Origin: Paucibacter aquatile
GTDB taxonomy: Bacteria > Pseudomonadota > Gammaproteobacteria > Burkholderiales > Burkholderiaceae_C
Reading direction: 5' to 3'
DNA length: 64,000 nucleotides
NCBI RefSeq assembly: GCF_002885975.1
Contig: NZ_POSP01000003.1
Span: 1,860,001 to 1,924,000, forward strand
Below, piece after piece: positions 16,325-25,086 of the stretch; the first letter of the stretch is position 1, and every line of letters starts with the position of its first letter. The notes under the pieces were generated by a model. The model was not told the origin of the DNA and searched no databases. It saw nothing but the letters and a program-made list of their open reading frames with translations. Both the position numbers and the translations under genes were made by a program.

Positions 16325-18919
16325 TCAGAAGCGGTAGCTGGCCTTGAGGCTCAGGAAGCGGCCGCGCGGGTCGCCCTGGCTGTAGTCGTAGCTGCCGGTC
16401 GAGGCATCCCAGGGCAGCTTGGCATCGCTGAAGTTTTGCAGGGTCAGCGTGGCCTGCAGCTGGCGGCTGAGCTGCCAGTCCACATTCAGATCCACGGTGT
16501 TGATGGCGCGCACCCGCTCGGCGATCTCGGGTCGCGGGCGGTAGGTTTGGGTGTAGCTGCCGACGCGGTTCCAGCTCAGGGTGCTGGTCCAGTCGCCCAG
16601 GCTCCACACAGCGCTGGTGCTGCTGCGCCAGGCCGGCAGGGAGCCGAACTCGTTGCTGCCCGCGCCGTTGACGGCGGCCTCGCCTTCGGCCGGCGGCAGG
16701 GTGAACTGCAGCAGGCGGCTCAGCTGGGTCTTGAGCTTGAGGCGGCCGGCGCCGCCGAGCGCAAAGCTGCGGCTGGCCTCGATGTCAAAGCCCGAGACGC
16801 GGCGCGTGCCCTGGTTCTTGAACTGGCGGGTCAGCGAGACGATGCGACCCTGCTCGTCGCGCAGCACGCGGCCGGGCAGGCGCGCCTCGTTGGCGATGAT
16901 GAAGTCGGCCGTCTCGGTGTCGATCAAGTCCTTCTGACGGATGTTGAAGTAATCGACGCTGATCTGGCTTTGCGCATCGGGCGAAAGCACCACACCGAAG
17001 TTGAAGTTATTGGCCCGCTCGGGCTTCAAGTTCGGGTTGGCGGCGGTCAGGTTGGTGACGCCGCGGGCCACGGTGGGCGAGATCGGGTCACGAGGGTCAA
17101 TCACCGAGCCGTAGCTGACGCCGGTGCTCTGCGTGATCTCGGGCAACGAGGGCGCGCGGAAGCCTTGCGAGACATTGGCGCGCAGCACCAGGCTGTCCAG
17201 CGGCTGGTAGCGCAGGCTGGCCTTGGGCGAGACGGCGGAGCCGAAATCGCTGTAGCGGTCAGCGCGGGCGGCGAGGTTCAGGCTCAGGCTCTTGAGCAGG
17301 GGCACATTGAATTCCGCAAAGGCCGCGCCCACCGTGCGGCCGCCCTGGATGATGTTGATGGCCGGGCGCAGCTCGGTGCCGCTGAGCACCTGCTCCGAGG
17401 TGCGCGAATCCATGCTCTCGCGGCGCAGCTGCACACCCAGCGCGAAGCCCAGGGGGCCGGCCGGCAGGCGGGTCAGCTCGGTCGAGGCGCTGGCGTCGAG
17501 GGCGATCAGCTCGGCACTGGCCGGTCGCAGGGTGGAAATGCGCAGGGCCTGGCGCTGGGCCTCGCTGTTCAAGCTCTGGTCGGCGAAGTTGTAGCTGCCG
17601 GCCTTGAGCGCGCGCTCGAACTCATAGCGGTTGCCGAAGTTCTGCACCGTCTCGCGCAGGCGGCTGCTGGACTGGGTGAAGGAGGCCTCCCAATCCCATG
17701 GGCCGGTGGTGCCGCGGGCGCCGGTCAGCACACGCTGGAACTGCACGGCGTCTTGCTTGAAGCGGGTGCCCAGGTCGAACAAGGTGGCGTTCAGCACGGC
17801 CGAGCCGCTGGTCGGGTAGTTGGGATGGTTCTTGGGCAGGGCGACCGAGATGGTGTCCAGCGACTGGGTCTTGTCGTTCCAGGCGCGCAGGCTGCTAGAG
17901 ACGGACAGGGGCGCACCGAAGATCAGGTCGGCCCGCGAGCTGCCCAGCAGCAGCTCGGCATAGGCCTCGACGTCCTCCGTCAGGCGCCAGGTCGCGCGGG
18001 CCGAGCCGTGGTAGCGCTCGGCACCGGGGATCAGGGTCTTGTAGGCCGCCGGGTTGTAGGCCAGCACGGTGCCGGTCTTGCCGGGGGTCAGGTCGCCGTA
18101 GTTGATCAGCTGCAGCGGGCCTTGCACGCCGCCGAGCTTGTTGGTGGGATCGCTGCCGAGGTAGTTGGTCGCCACCCAGGCCAGGGTGCCGCCGGGCTCG
18201 CCGCGGAAATCGTTGTCGCGCAGCCAGGCGACCTGGCTCTGGTCCAGGCGGTCGCGCTTGAGTGCGTCGAAGCTCAGCGTCAGGTTGAAGCCTTCGCGTG
18301 CCAGATCGCCGAAGCCATGGCGCAGCTCGAAGCTGCGCTCGCTCTGGCCCGTGCCCTCGGTCGAACGGCCCAGGCCCACGCGGGCCTCGGTGCCCTGGAA
18401 GTCGTCGTAGAGCACGATATTGACCACGCCGGCGATGGCGTCCGAGCCGTAGATGGACGAGGCGCCGTCCTTGAGCACATCGATGCGGCGCACGGCGGCC
18501 AGAGGCAGGCTGTTCAGATCGGTGAACACATCCTGCATGTTCTGCGCCGTGGCATAGGGCGCCACGCGCCGGCCGTTGACCAGCACCAAGGTGTTCTGCT
18601 GGCCCAAGCCACGCAGGGACAGGCCGGCCGTGCCGGCGGAGAAGCTGCCGGTGAACTGCTCGTTGAAGCTGTTGCCGCTGTTGGCGGCGATCAGGCGCAA
18701 CACCTCGGGCAGGCTGGTCTTGCCGCTGGCCTTGATGTCGGCCGCGCTCAGCACCTGCACCGGGTTGGCGCCCTCGCGCTTGAGGCTGACGATGTTCGAG
18801 CCAGTGACGGTGACGCGCTCCAGGCGCTTGGCGCCCTCGGGCTCGGTGGTTTGCGAATGGGCGGTCGGCAGAAAGACCGCGGCCAGGGCGGCGGCCAGGA
18901 GAGAAGGCTTCAGAGACAT
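16325..18919 (-). CDS. TonB-dependent outer-membrane receptor
   Basis: 864 residues from the ATG at 18919, chosen because it begins the signal peptide (SLLAAALAAVFLPTAHS). A TonB-box-like segment (ERVTVTGSNI) leads into the plug domain (VLSAADIKASGKTSLPE, NTLVLVNGRRVAP, IDVLKDGASSIYGSDAIAG), then a long 22-strand barrel ending in the terminal Phe of KASYRF. Imports a scarce substrate using TonB energy. The substrate is not apparent and no partner enzymes are adjacent. A 498-base leader region precedes it. Confidence 0.92.
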   Translation of the reverse strand: MSLKPSLLAAALAAVFLPTAHSQTTEPEGAKRLERVTVTGSNIVSLKREGANPVQVLSAADIKASGKTSLPEVLRLIAANSGNSFNEQFTGSFSAGTAGLSLRGLGQQNTLVLVNGRRVAPYATAQNMQDVFTDLNSLPLAAVRRIDVLKDGASSIYGSDAIAGVVNIVLYDDFQGTEARVGLGRSTEGTGQSERSFELRHGFGDLAREGFNLTLSFDALKRDRLDQSQVAWLRDNDFRGEPGGTLAWVATNYLGSDPTNKLGGVQGPLQLINYGDLTPGKTGTVLAYNPAAYKTLIPGAERYHGSARATWRLTEDVEAYAELLLGSSRADLIFGAPLSVSSSLRAWNDKTQSLDTISVALPKNHPNYPTSGSAVLNATLFDLGTRFKQDAVQFQRVLTGARGTTGPWDWEASFTQSSSRLRETVQNFGNRYEFERALKAGSYNFADQSLNSEAQRQALRISTLRPASAELIALDASASTELTRLPAGPLGFALGVQLRRESMDSRTSEQVLSGTELRPAINIIQGGRTVGAAFAEFNVPLLKSLSLNLAARADRYSDFGSAVSPKASLRYQPLDSLVLRANVSQGFRAPSLPEITQSTGVSYGSVIDPRDPISPTVARGVTNLTAANPNLKPERANNFNFGVVLSPDAQSQISVDYFNIRQKDLIDTETADFIIANEARLPGRVLRDEQGRIVSLTRQFKNQGTRRVSGFDIEASRSFALGGAGRLKLKTQLSRLLQFTLPPAEGEAAVNGAGSNEFGSLPAWRSSTSAVWSLGDWTSTLSWNRVGSYTQTYRPRPEIAERVRAINTVDLNVDWQLSRQLQATLTLQNFSDAKLPWDASTGSYDYSQGDPRGRFLSLKASYRF

Positions 18920-19417
18920 GATGGGTGACGGCGAAAGGATGGAAACGAGGTGAAACCTGCGCAGCGAAAAGGAGGCAAGGCGAAGCCAAGCCAGCGACAG
19001 CGCCGATCGGTCGCTGCGCGGGGCACACGGAAAAAAAGGCGTGGTGAAGCCGTCTGCAAGGGCTGCCGGCGGGCAGCTGCAGAGCTTCAAACGGAGGGGG
19101 GGGGGTTGTGAGGCGGGCGGAGGGCGCCGCGGCTCGATCCGTCGCGTCGACGGTCAACGCAGCTCGGCCCCGCGGCCGCGGCCGGCCATCAACACATTCG
19201 GCCGATGGGGGCGAGGGCTGGACCCGGGAGGGTCATCAAATCAACAAACTGCAAAGCGAGGGATGGCATCGCGGGGGCTCTTGTTCAACTGCACGCTCTT
19301 GTTGGCGCCCCTGAAATTTAGTGGAAACCCTTACTTCACCCAAACAATAAAAACTTGTTTGCTTATGCATACCGCTTAGATACCACCTCGCGGATCGCTG
19401 GCGGCGAGCCTCAGCGC
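18920..19417. other. Gene-free stretch between the receptor gene and mutY
   Basis: No credible gene. Contains a run of ten or more G at about 19096 and an AT-rich island at about 19313-19380, unusual for this genome. Inside the island is a perfect 7-bp inverted repeat, CAAACAA (19341-19347) and TTGTTTG (19355-19361), separated by 7 bases. Because mutY ends here, the island most probably belongs to the promoter or operator of the receptor gene, about 420 bases upstream of its start. Confidence 0.5.
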
Positions 19418-20470
19418 TCAGCCCAGCAGCTTCTTCAGCGGCGCCGGCAGGCCGTAGCTGGCCAGGGCCTCGCGCGCCACCCATTGCCCTTGCTGGCCGG
19501 CACGCTGCGCGGCCTCGGCACCCAGCACCGCGCGGCGCGGGTGCAGCACCCAGTCCAGATGGGTCAGCGCATGCTCGATGCGCGGCAGCACATCGGGTGT
19601 GGCGCCCAGGCTTTGCGCATGCGATTGCAGCTGCGCCTCGTCCTCGAACAAGGGCAGGCTCCAGAGCCCGGCCCAGACGCCGGTGTCCGGCCGCTGCTGC
19701 AGCAAGACCTGACCCTCATGCTCCAGCCACAGCCACCAGTTCTCGCGCCGGCTGCGCTTGAGCTTGCGGGTCTTGATCGGGAACTGGGTCGGCTCGCCCG
19801 TCTTGCGCCCGGCACACAAGCTCTCGGCCGGGCAGATCAGGCATTGCGGCGAGCGCGGCGTGCAGACCGTCGCGCCCAGATCCATCAGCCCCTGCGTGTA
19901 GGCCTCGATGCCCACCGCCGGCAGCAGGGCTTGGGCATGCTGCCAGAGCAGCTTTTCCTGCGCGCTGCTGGCCAGGTCGCCTTGGAAGGCCAGCAGGCGG
20001 CCGAGCACGCGTTTGACATTGCCGTCGAGGATGGCGATGCGCTCGCCGAAGCAGAAGGCCGCCACTGCCGCGGCGGTGGAGCGGCCGATGCCGGGCAGCT
20101 CCTGCAGCTCGGCCGCGGTCGGCGGGAAACGCCCGTCGGGCCGGGCGGCCACGGCGCGCGCGCAGGCATGGAGGTTGCGCGCCCGGCTGTAATAACCGAG
20201 GCCAGCCCAGAGCGAAAGCACCTCATCCAGCGAGGCAGCACCGAGATCGGCCACGGTCGGGAAGCGCTCGAGAAAGCGCTGGTAATAGCCCAGCACCGTC
20301 GTCACCTGGGTCTGCTGCAACATGATCTCGGACAGCCAGACGCGGTAAGGGTCGCGCGTCTTCTGCCAGGGCAGCTCGTGCCGGCCGTGTCGCTTTTGCC
20401 AGGCCACCAGGCGCTCGCCAAACTCCAGCGGCAGCACGGTCGCATCGCCGGCTGCGGTCTTCTTCGTCAT
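19418..20470 (-). CDS. mutY: A/G-specific adenine glycosylase
   Basis: 350 residues from the ATG at 20470, which overlaps the mutM stop codon as ATGA. Helix-hairpin-helix LPGIGRSTAAAVAAF with the catalytic Asp of ILDGNVKRVLGR; the catalytic Glu lies in WLSEIMLQQTQV. The [4Fe-4S] ligands C-x6-C-x2-C-x5-C are present in CTPRSPQCLICPAESLC. The C-terminal third is the NUDIX-like 8-oxoG recognition domain. Removes adenine mispaired with 8-oxoguanine, working with MutM. Confidence 0.95.
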   Translation of the reverse strand: MTKKTAAGDATVLPLEFGERLVAWQKRHGRHELPWQKTRDPYRVWLSEIMLQQTQVTTVLGYYQRFLERFPTVADLGAASLDEVLSLWAGLGYYSRARNLHACARAVAARPDGRFPPTAAELQELPGIGRSTAAAVAAFCFGERIAILDGNVKRVLGRLLAFQGDLASSAQEKLLWQHAQALLPAVGIEAYTQGLMDLGATVCTPRSPQCLICPAESLCAGRKTGEPTQFPIKTRKLKRSRRENWWLWLEHEGQVLLQQRPDTGVWAGLWSLPLFEDEAQLQSHAQSLGATPDVLPRIEHALTHLDWVLHPRRAVLGAEAAQRAGQQGQWVAREALASYGLPAPLKKLLG

Positions 20471-21297
20471 CTCTTTTGGCATTGGGGACAGAAAAACGTG
20501 GAGCGGGCGCCCTGGACGATGCGGCGGATGGACGTGCCGCAGACGCGGCAAGGCTGGCCTTCACGGCCGTAGACCTGGGCCTGCATCTGGAAGCTGCCGG
20601 CCACGCCGTGCGCATCCTTGAAATCCCGCAAGGTGCTGCCGCCGGCCTCCAGCGCCTGCGCCAGCACCGCACGCACGGCGGTGGCCAGGCGCGCCGCGCG
20701 CGGGCGGCTCACTTTGCAGGCCGCCAGGCGCGGGTCGATGCCGGCCAGGAACAGGGCCTCGCAGGCGTAGATATTGCCGGCGCCGACGACGATGTCGCCG
20801 GCCAGCAAGGCCTGCTTGACCGCCACGCGCCGGCCGCTCAGACCGGCATGCAGATGGGGGCCGTCGAAGCGGGCGTCGAAAGGCTCCAGCCCCAGGCCGG
20901 CCAACAGCTTGGCGGCCGGGTCGGCCTCCAGGCCCGGCGACCAAACAACGGCGCCGAAGCGGCGCGGGTCATTCAGGCGCAGCAAGCCGCGGTCGGTTTG
21001 CAAATCAAAGTGGTCGTGCGCGCCGGCTGGCGCTGAGGCATCGGCGCTGAAGCCCAGGCTGCCCGACATGCCCAGGTGCAGCAGCAAGCCGCCCGGGGCG
21101 AGCTGCGAACTCAGCGGCAACCACAAATATTTACCTCGCCGCGTGGTGGCACCCACGCGGGCGCCAACCAGGCGCTGCGGCTCCAGGCCCAAGGGCCAGC
21201 GCAGCGGCTTGCCCAGGCGAACCGACTGCACCGTGGCGCCGCAAATGGCATCGGCAAAGCTGCGGCGGGTGACTTCGACTTCGGGGAGCTCAGGCAT
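20467..21297 (-). CDS. mutM: Formamidopyrimidine-DNA glycosylase
   Basis: 276 residues from ATG 21297; the mature protein starts PELPEVEV with the catalytic Pro at residue 2 and Glu at 3. Other family features: the DPRRFGAV loop, the H2TH region GNIYACEALFLAGIDP, and a C-terminal zinc finger with C-x2-C ... C-x2-C (CRVCGTSIRR...FFCPQC). Excises 8-oxoguanine and formamidopyrimidines. Four-base overlap with mutY makes an oxidative-damage repair operon. Confidence 0.96.
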   Translation of the reverse strand: MPELPEVEVTRRSFADAICGATVQSVRLGKPLRWPLGLEPQRLVGARVGATTRRGKYLWLPLSSQLAPGGLLLHLGMSGSLGFSADASAPAGAHDHFDLQTDRGLLRLNDPRRFGAVVWSPGLEADPAAKLLAGLGLEPFDARFDGPHLHAGLSGRRVAVKQALLAGDIVVGAGNIYACEALFLAGIDPRLAACKVSRPRAARLATAVRAVLAQALEAGGSTLRDFKDAHGVAGSFQMQAQVYGREGQPCRVCGTSIRRIVQGARSTFFCPQCQKR

Positions 21298-21378
21298 GGC
21301 GGCGATCATATCGGTGCAGAATGGCCGCAGCCCGCGTGTGCCTAGCCCGGGCTTTGTGATCACGCAGGAGCTTGTTGC

Positions 21379-23229
21379 ATGCCCGAATTCGTCCGCCGCC
21401 GCCCCCAATTGAACGCCAGCCTGCTGGTGCTGCTGGCGGCCGGCCTGCTTCACGGCCTGGCAGGCGCCGCCAGTGCGCCGTCCCGTGCGCCCGAAACCCC
21501 GGCCGCGCCCAAAAGCGACGCTGCAACTGCTGCCACCATCCACAACTCCGAACTCGACGCGCCGCTGTTCTACCAGTTGCTGGTCGGCGAGCTGGAACTC
21601 AGCACCGGGCAGACCGGCGTGGCCTACCAAGTGCTGCTGGACGCCGCCCGCCGCACCAAGGACGAAGAGCTGTTCAAGCGCGTGGTCAACATCGCCCTGC
21701 AGGCTCGTGCTGGTGACCAGGCCCTGAGCGCCGCACGCGCCTGGCGCGAGAGCCTGCCGACCTCACTGGCGGCGCAGCAGATGACCATCCAACTGCTGGC
21801 CCTGCTGAACCGCCCGGCCGAGGTGGTGGAGCCGCTGCGCGCCCTGCTGGCCCTGAACCCACCCGAGCTGCGTGGCGCGGTGCTGGCCGGCCTGCCCCGC
21901 CTGTTCCAGCGCGCGCCCGAGCCCAAAAAGGTCTTGAGCGCGCTCGAGCCCCTGCTGCACAACGCCAGCCAGGCCAAGGAAACCCGCGTGGCCGCCCAGG
22001 TAGTGTTGGCGCGCCTGGCCCTTTCGGCTGGTGACAGCAAGCGGGCCCTGGAGCTGACGCAGTCGCTGAACCAGCAATTCCCGGAGGGCGATGACGCCAT
22101 GCAGCTGGCCCTGGAGCTGATGCCCAACGAGCCGGCGGCCGAGGCCTTGATCCAAGCGCGGCTGCAGGCCTCGCCCGATGACACCAAGCTGCGCCTGGCC
22201 TACGGCCGCGCCCTGGCCCGCGCACAGAAGCCGTCGGACGCAGCGCGCGAGTTCCGCGCAGTCACGCTGAAGGACCCCGAGCAACTGAGCGCCTGGTTTG
22301 CCCTGGGCACGCTGGAGCTGGAGCTGCGCCAGGCCGAAGCGGCCGACCATGCCTTGCGCGAGTACCTGCGCCGCCTGGACCTCGCCGCCGCGAAAGAGGC
22401 CAAGGAACCCGGAGGCGCAGCCAAGGAGACGAGCGACAACAGCCAGGCCGAGTTCAACCAGGAGGCCCGCCAGCAATCCTGGTTGATGCTGGCCCAGGCG
22501 GCCGAGCTGCGCGGCGACCTCAAGGGCGCCGAAGCCTGGTTGATCAAGGTGGACAGCCCACAGCGCCGCTTTGAGGCCCAGTACCGCCGCGCCTCGCTGA
22601 TCGCCCGACAGGGGCGCATGGCTGAGGCACGCAAGCTGCTGCAAGGCCTGCCCGAAAACACCCCCGATGCGCTGCGCGCCAAGGTCATGGCCGAATCGCA
22701 GCTGCTGCGCGACCAGCGTGAATGGAAGCAGGCCTACGAGCTGCTGGCCCGCGCCACCGAGCGCCTGCCCGAGGACGCCGATCTGGTCTACGAGCAATCG
22801 ATGATGGCCGAAAAGCTGGGCCAGCTTGACGAGATGGAAGTCCTGCTCAAGCGCGTGATCGCCATCAAGCCCGATCACCACCACGCCTACAACGCCCTGG
22901 GCTACTCGCTGGCCGATCGCAACATTCGCCTCGACGAAGCGCGCGGCCTGATCGCCAAGGCCCTGAGCTTCGTGCCCTCCGAGCCCTTCATCCTGGACAG
23001 CATGGGCTGGGTGGAGTTCCGCCTGGGCAACAAGGAAGAAGCGCAGCGCCTGCTGCGGCTGGCCTTCGAGGCGCGACCCGATGCCGAGATCGCTGCCCAC
23101 CTGGGCGAGGTACTCTGGGCCAGCGACAAGGCCGAGGAAGCGCGCCGCGTCTGGGCCGAAGGCCTGAAACGCGACCCCAAGAACGAAGCGCTGCTGGACA
23201 CGCTCAAGCGCCTCAAGGTCAAACCATGA
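21379..23229 (+). CDS. Secreted tetratricopeptide repeat protein
   Basis: 616 residues with AGGAG upstream of the ATG. An N-terminal hydrophobic segment (LLVLLAAGLLHGLAGAASA) looks like a signal peptide. The rest is helical repeats; canonical TPR units are clearest at the C-terminal end (ALGYSLADRNIRLDEARGLI, then WVEFRLGNKEEAQRLLRLAF). A TPR protein at this place, overlapping lolB, is a conserved feature in betaproteobacteria. Likely a periplasmic or envelope-associated scaffold; the partner is unknown. Confidence 0.85.
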   Translation: MPEFVRRRPQLNASLLVLLAAGLLHGLAGAASAPSRAPETPAAPKSDAATAATIHNSELDAPLFYQLLVGELELSTGQTGVAYQVLLDAARRTKDEELFKRVVNIALQARAGDQALSAARAWRESLPTSLAAQQMTIQLLALLNRPAEVVEPLRALLALNPPELRGAVLAGLPRLFQRAPEPKKVLSALEPLLHNASQAKETRVAAQVVLARLALSAGDSKRALELTQSLNQQFPEGDDAMQLALELMPNEPAAEALIQARLQASPDDTKLRLAYGRALARAQKPSDAAREFRAVTLKDPEQLSAWFALGTLELELRQAEAADHALREYLRRLDLAAAKEAKEPGGAAKETSDNSQAEFNQEARQQSWLMLAQAAELRGDLKGAEAWLIKVDSPQRRFEAQYRRASLIARQGRMAEARKLLQGLPENTPDALRAKVMAESQLLRDQREWKQAYELLARATERLPEDADLVYEQSMMAEKLGQLDEMEVLLKRVIAIKPDHHHAYNALGYSLADRNIRLDEARGLIAKALSFVPSEPFILDSMGWVEFRLGNKEEAQRLLRLAFEARPDAEIAAHLGEVLWASDKAEEARRVWAEGLKRDPKNEALLDTLKRLKVKP

Positions 23230-23816
23230 CCTGGATGACACGCGCCCTGCCCGGCCGGCGTGCCGGCATGGCAGGGGCTCTGGCGCTGGCCCTGCTGCCG
23301 GTCTTGAGCGGCTGTGCCAGCCTGGCGCCACAGGCGCCGCCGGCTGCTCTTCTGAACGCACCCGACGCCGTCCACCTAACCGGCCGCTTGAGCGTACAGG
23401 TGACGGGTGTCAGCGGCCGACCGAGTGGCGGCAATGTCAGCTTCGACCTCAGCGGCGGCCCGACCGCAGGCCAACTGGAGCTGAGCACGCCGCTGGGCGC
23501 CCTAGTCGCCCGCGCGCGCTGGGGCGGCGGCGAAGTGAGCCTGCAAACCCCCGAAGGCGAGCGCCGCTTTGAAGATCTCGACGCCCTGACCCGCGAGATG
23601 CTGGGCGAGACCATCCCCCTGGCCGCCCTGTTCGACTGGCTGCGCGGCCAGCCCTGGCCGCAGGCCGCGCACGAGCCCCTGCCGGCGCCGCAAAGCGGCT
23701 TCGAGCAACTGGGCTGGCGCCTGGATCTGGCACGCCGCGCCGATGGTCTCATCATCGCCAGCCGCAACGGCGAGCCCAGCGTGACCCTGCGTGCACGACT
23801 GGATGCTTCGAACTGA
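23226..23816 (+). CDS. lolB: Outer-membrane lipoprotein LolB
   Basis: 196 residues. Type II signal peptide with lipobox LSGC, lipidated Cys at 30. The body has the LolB pattern: HLTGRLSVQVTG, then LELSTPLGALVARARW and the GETIPLAALFDWLRGQPWP block. Receives lipoproteins from LolA and inserts them into the outer membrane. Start overlaps the TPR gene stop as ATGA. Confidence 0.92.
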   Translation: MTWMTRALPGRRAGMAGALALALLPVLSGCASLAPQAPPAALLNAPDAVHLTGRLSVQVTGVSGRPSGGNVSFDLSGGPTAGQLELSTPLGALVARARWGGGEVSLQTPEGERRFEDLDALTREMLGETIPLAALFDWLRGQPWPQAAHEPLPAPQSGFEQLGWRLDLARRADGLIIASRNGEPSVTLRARLDASN

Positions 23817-23888
23817 ACCCCACGAGATCCGCGCCTCAAGATCCGCACCACCCCGATTTCCCTCCCGCACCGGCCCCGGCCTTTTTCC

Positions 23889-24896
23889 ATGCAAGCGATT
23901 TACGACGTCCCCGCCCCCGCCAAGCTCAATCTCTTCTTGCACGTGGTGGGCAAGCGGCCCGATGGCTATCACCTGCTGCAGTCCATCTTTGCCCTGATCG
24001 ATTGGGCCGACACCCTGCATTTCGAGCGCCGCAGCGATGGCCGCCTGCAGCGCCACGACCAGGGCGACGCCCTGCCCGAGGACGACTTGTGCTTGCGGGC
24101 TGCGCGCGCACTGCAGCAGCAAAGCGGCTGCACGCTGGGCGCTGACATTCACATCGAGAAGCGCTTGCCCGCGGGCGCCGGCATGGGCGGCGGATCCTCC
24201 GATGCCGCCTCCACCCTGCTCGCGCTGAACCGCCTCTGGGGCCTGAACTGGCCGCTCTCGCGCCTGCTGCCGCTGGGTTTGAGCCTGGGTGCGGATGTGC
24301 CGTTTTTCCTTGGCGGCAGCCACGCTTTCGTCGAAGGCATCGGCGAAATCCTGCATCCGATCGAGCTGCCCGAAATGACGTTTGCCGTCGTGAAACCGGC
24401 CGCCAGCATCCCCACGCAGAAAATATTTTCGAGTCCCCTCTTGGCAAGGTCGAATTCTGTGGCTATAGTAGCGGGCTTTCCTGCACACAACAGCAGCGAC
24501 GACAAAACGAGCAGCGACAGCCGCTCGACCGAGTCAGAAGATGCTGGCGCCGTGACAAGCGTAGTGAGCCTGGATGCTGAAGGAGTCGAGAAATTCTTGA
24601 ATGGCTTCGGTCGCAATGACCTGCAAAAGCCGGCCGAGGATTTCTGCCCTGAGGTGGTTCAGGCACTCGAACTGCTGGAATCGCGATTCTGCAACAGCCG
24701 GATGACGGGTTCAGGCAGTGCGGTTTTTGCAAGAGTTGATGCTGCAACGCTCGACACTTTCAATAAGCCTGAGGGCGGGAAAAACGGGATTGACTACCGT
24801 GAAAAAAATCAGCTGATTTCGGGTTTGCCCACTCACTGGTCTGGTAGAATTTGCCGCAGTCTGAATCGCCACCCCTTGCAGGGTTGGGCTGAGTAA
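23889..24896 (+). CDS. ispE: 4-diphosphocytidyl-2-C-methyl-D-erythritol kinase with an insertion
   Basis: 335 residues against about 283 in E. coli. GHMP kinase motifs are intact: PAKLNLFLHV with Lys12, LPAGAGMGGGSSDAASTL, LGADVPFF and C-terminal MTGSGSAVFA. MEP-pathway isoprenoid synthesis. Residues about 201-238 (NSSDDKTSSDSRSTESEDAG and following) form an extra Ser/Asp-rich stretch between IPTQKIF and FGRNDLQ. The second half has visibly lower GC than the first, and two promoter-like sequences lie in it. Function is probably kept, as the catalytic parts are complete. Confidence 0.92.
   Translation: MQAIYDVPAPAKLNLFLHVVGKRPDGYHLLQSIFALIDWADTLHFERRSDGRLQRHDQGDALPEDDLCLRAARALQQQSGCTLGADIHIEKRLPAGAGMGGGSSDAASTLLALNRLWGLNWPLSRLLPLGLSLGADVPFFLGGSHAFVEGIGEILHPIELPEMTFAVVKPAASIPTQKIFSSPLLARSNSVAIVAGFPAHNSSDDKTSSDSRSTESEDAGAVTSVVSLDAEGVEKFLNGFGRNDLQKPAEDFCPEVVQALELLESRFCNSRMTGSGSAVFARVDAATLDTFNKPEGGKNGIDYREKNQLISGLPTHWSGRICRSLNRHPLQGWAE
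24441..24469 (+). promoter_or_regulatory. Sigma-70-like promoter inside ispE
   Basis: TTGGCA, 17-base spacer, TATAGT. It lies just before the extra Ser/Asp-rich part of ispE and could drive tRNA-Gln and prs. Prediction from sequence only. Confidence 0.5.
24823..24850 (+). promoter_or_regulatory. Extended -10 promoter upstream of tRNA-Gln
   Basis: TGGTAGAAT (extended -10) with a weak -35 (GTTTGC, 16-base spacer), 90 bases upstream of the tRNA. Likely promoter of tRNA-Gln and prs. Confidence 0.45.
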
Positions 24897-24939
24897 AGAC
24901 ACAAGTTATAGGGTGCTGCAGCTCTGCAGTGTCCTGTGT

Positions 24940-25016
24940 AGGGGAGTCGCCAAGTTGGTTAAGGCATCGGATTTTGATTCCGACATGCGAAGGTTCGAAT
25001 CCTTCTTCCCCTGCCA
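24940..25016 (+). tRNA. tRNA-Gln (TTG)
   Basis: 77-nt cloverleaf with encoded CCA. Anticodon loop TTTTGAT gives anticodon TTG; T-loop GTTCGAATC. Acceptor AGGGGAG pairs with TTCCCCT, with a weak G-U at 7-66. Sits 70 bases upstream of prs, the usual betaproteobacterial order. Confidence 0.95.
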
Positions 25017-25086
25017 AATTTCTTTCTCTTGAATACCCACCCGGACACGCTGGCTGGCCACGGGTCCTTGACCCAAAGGATGGCCC

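Noticed and set aside
16436..18928. 830-codon frame on the plus strand
   Set aside because: Antisense to the TonB-dependent receptor; Gly/Gln/His-rich composition typical of shadow frames.
21763..23361. 532-codon frame on the minus strand
   Set aside because: Antisense to the TPR gene and start of lolB; no domain.
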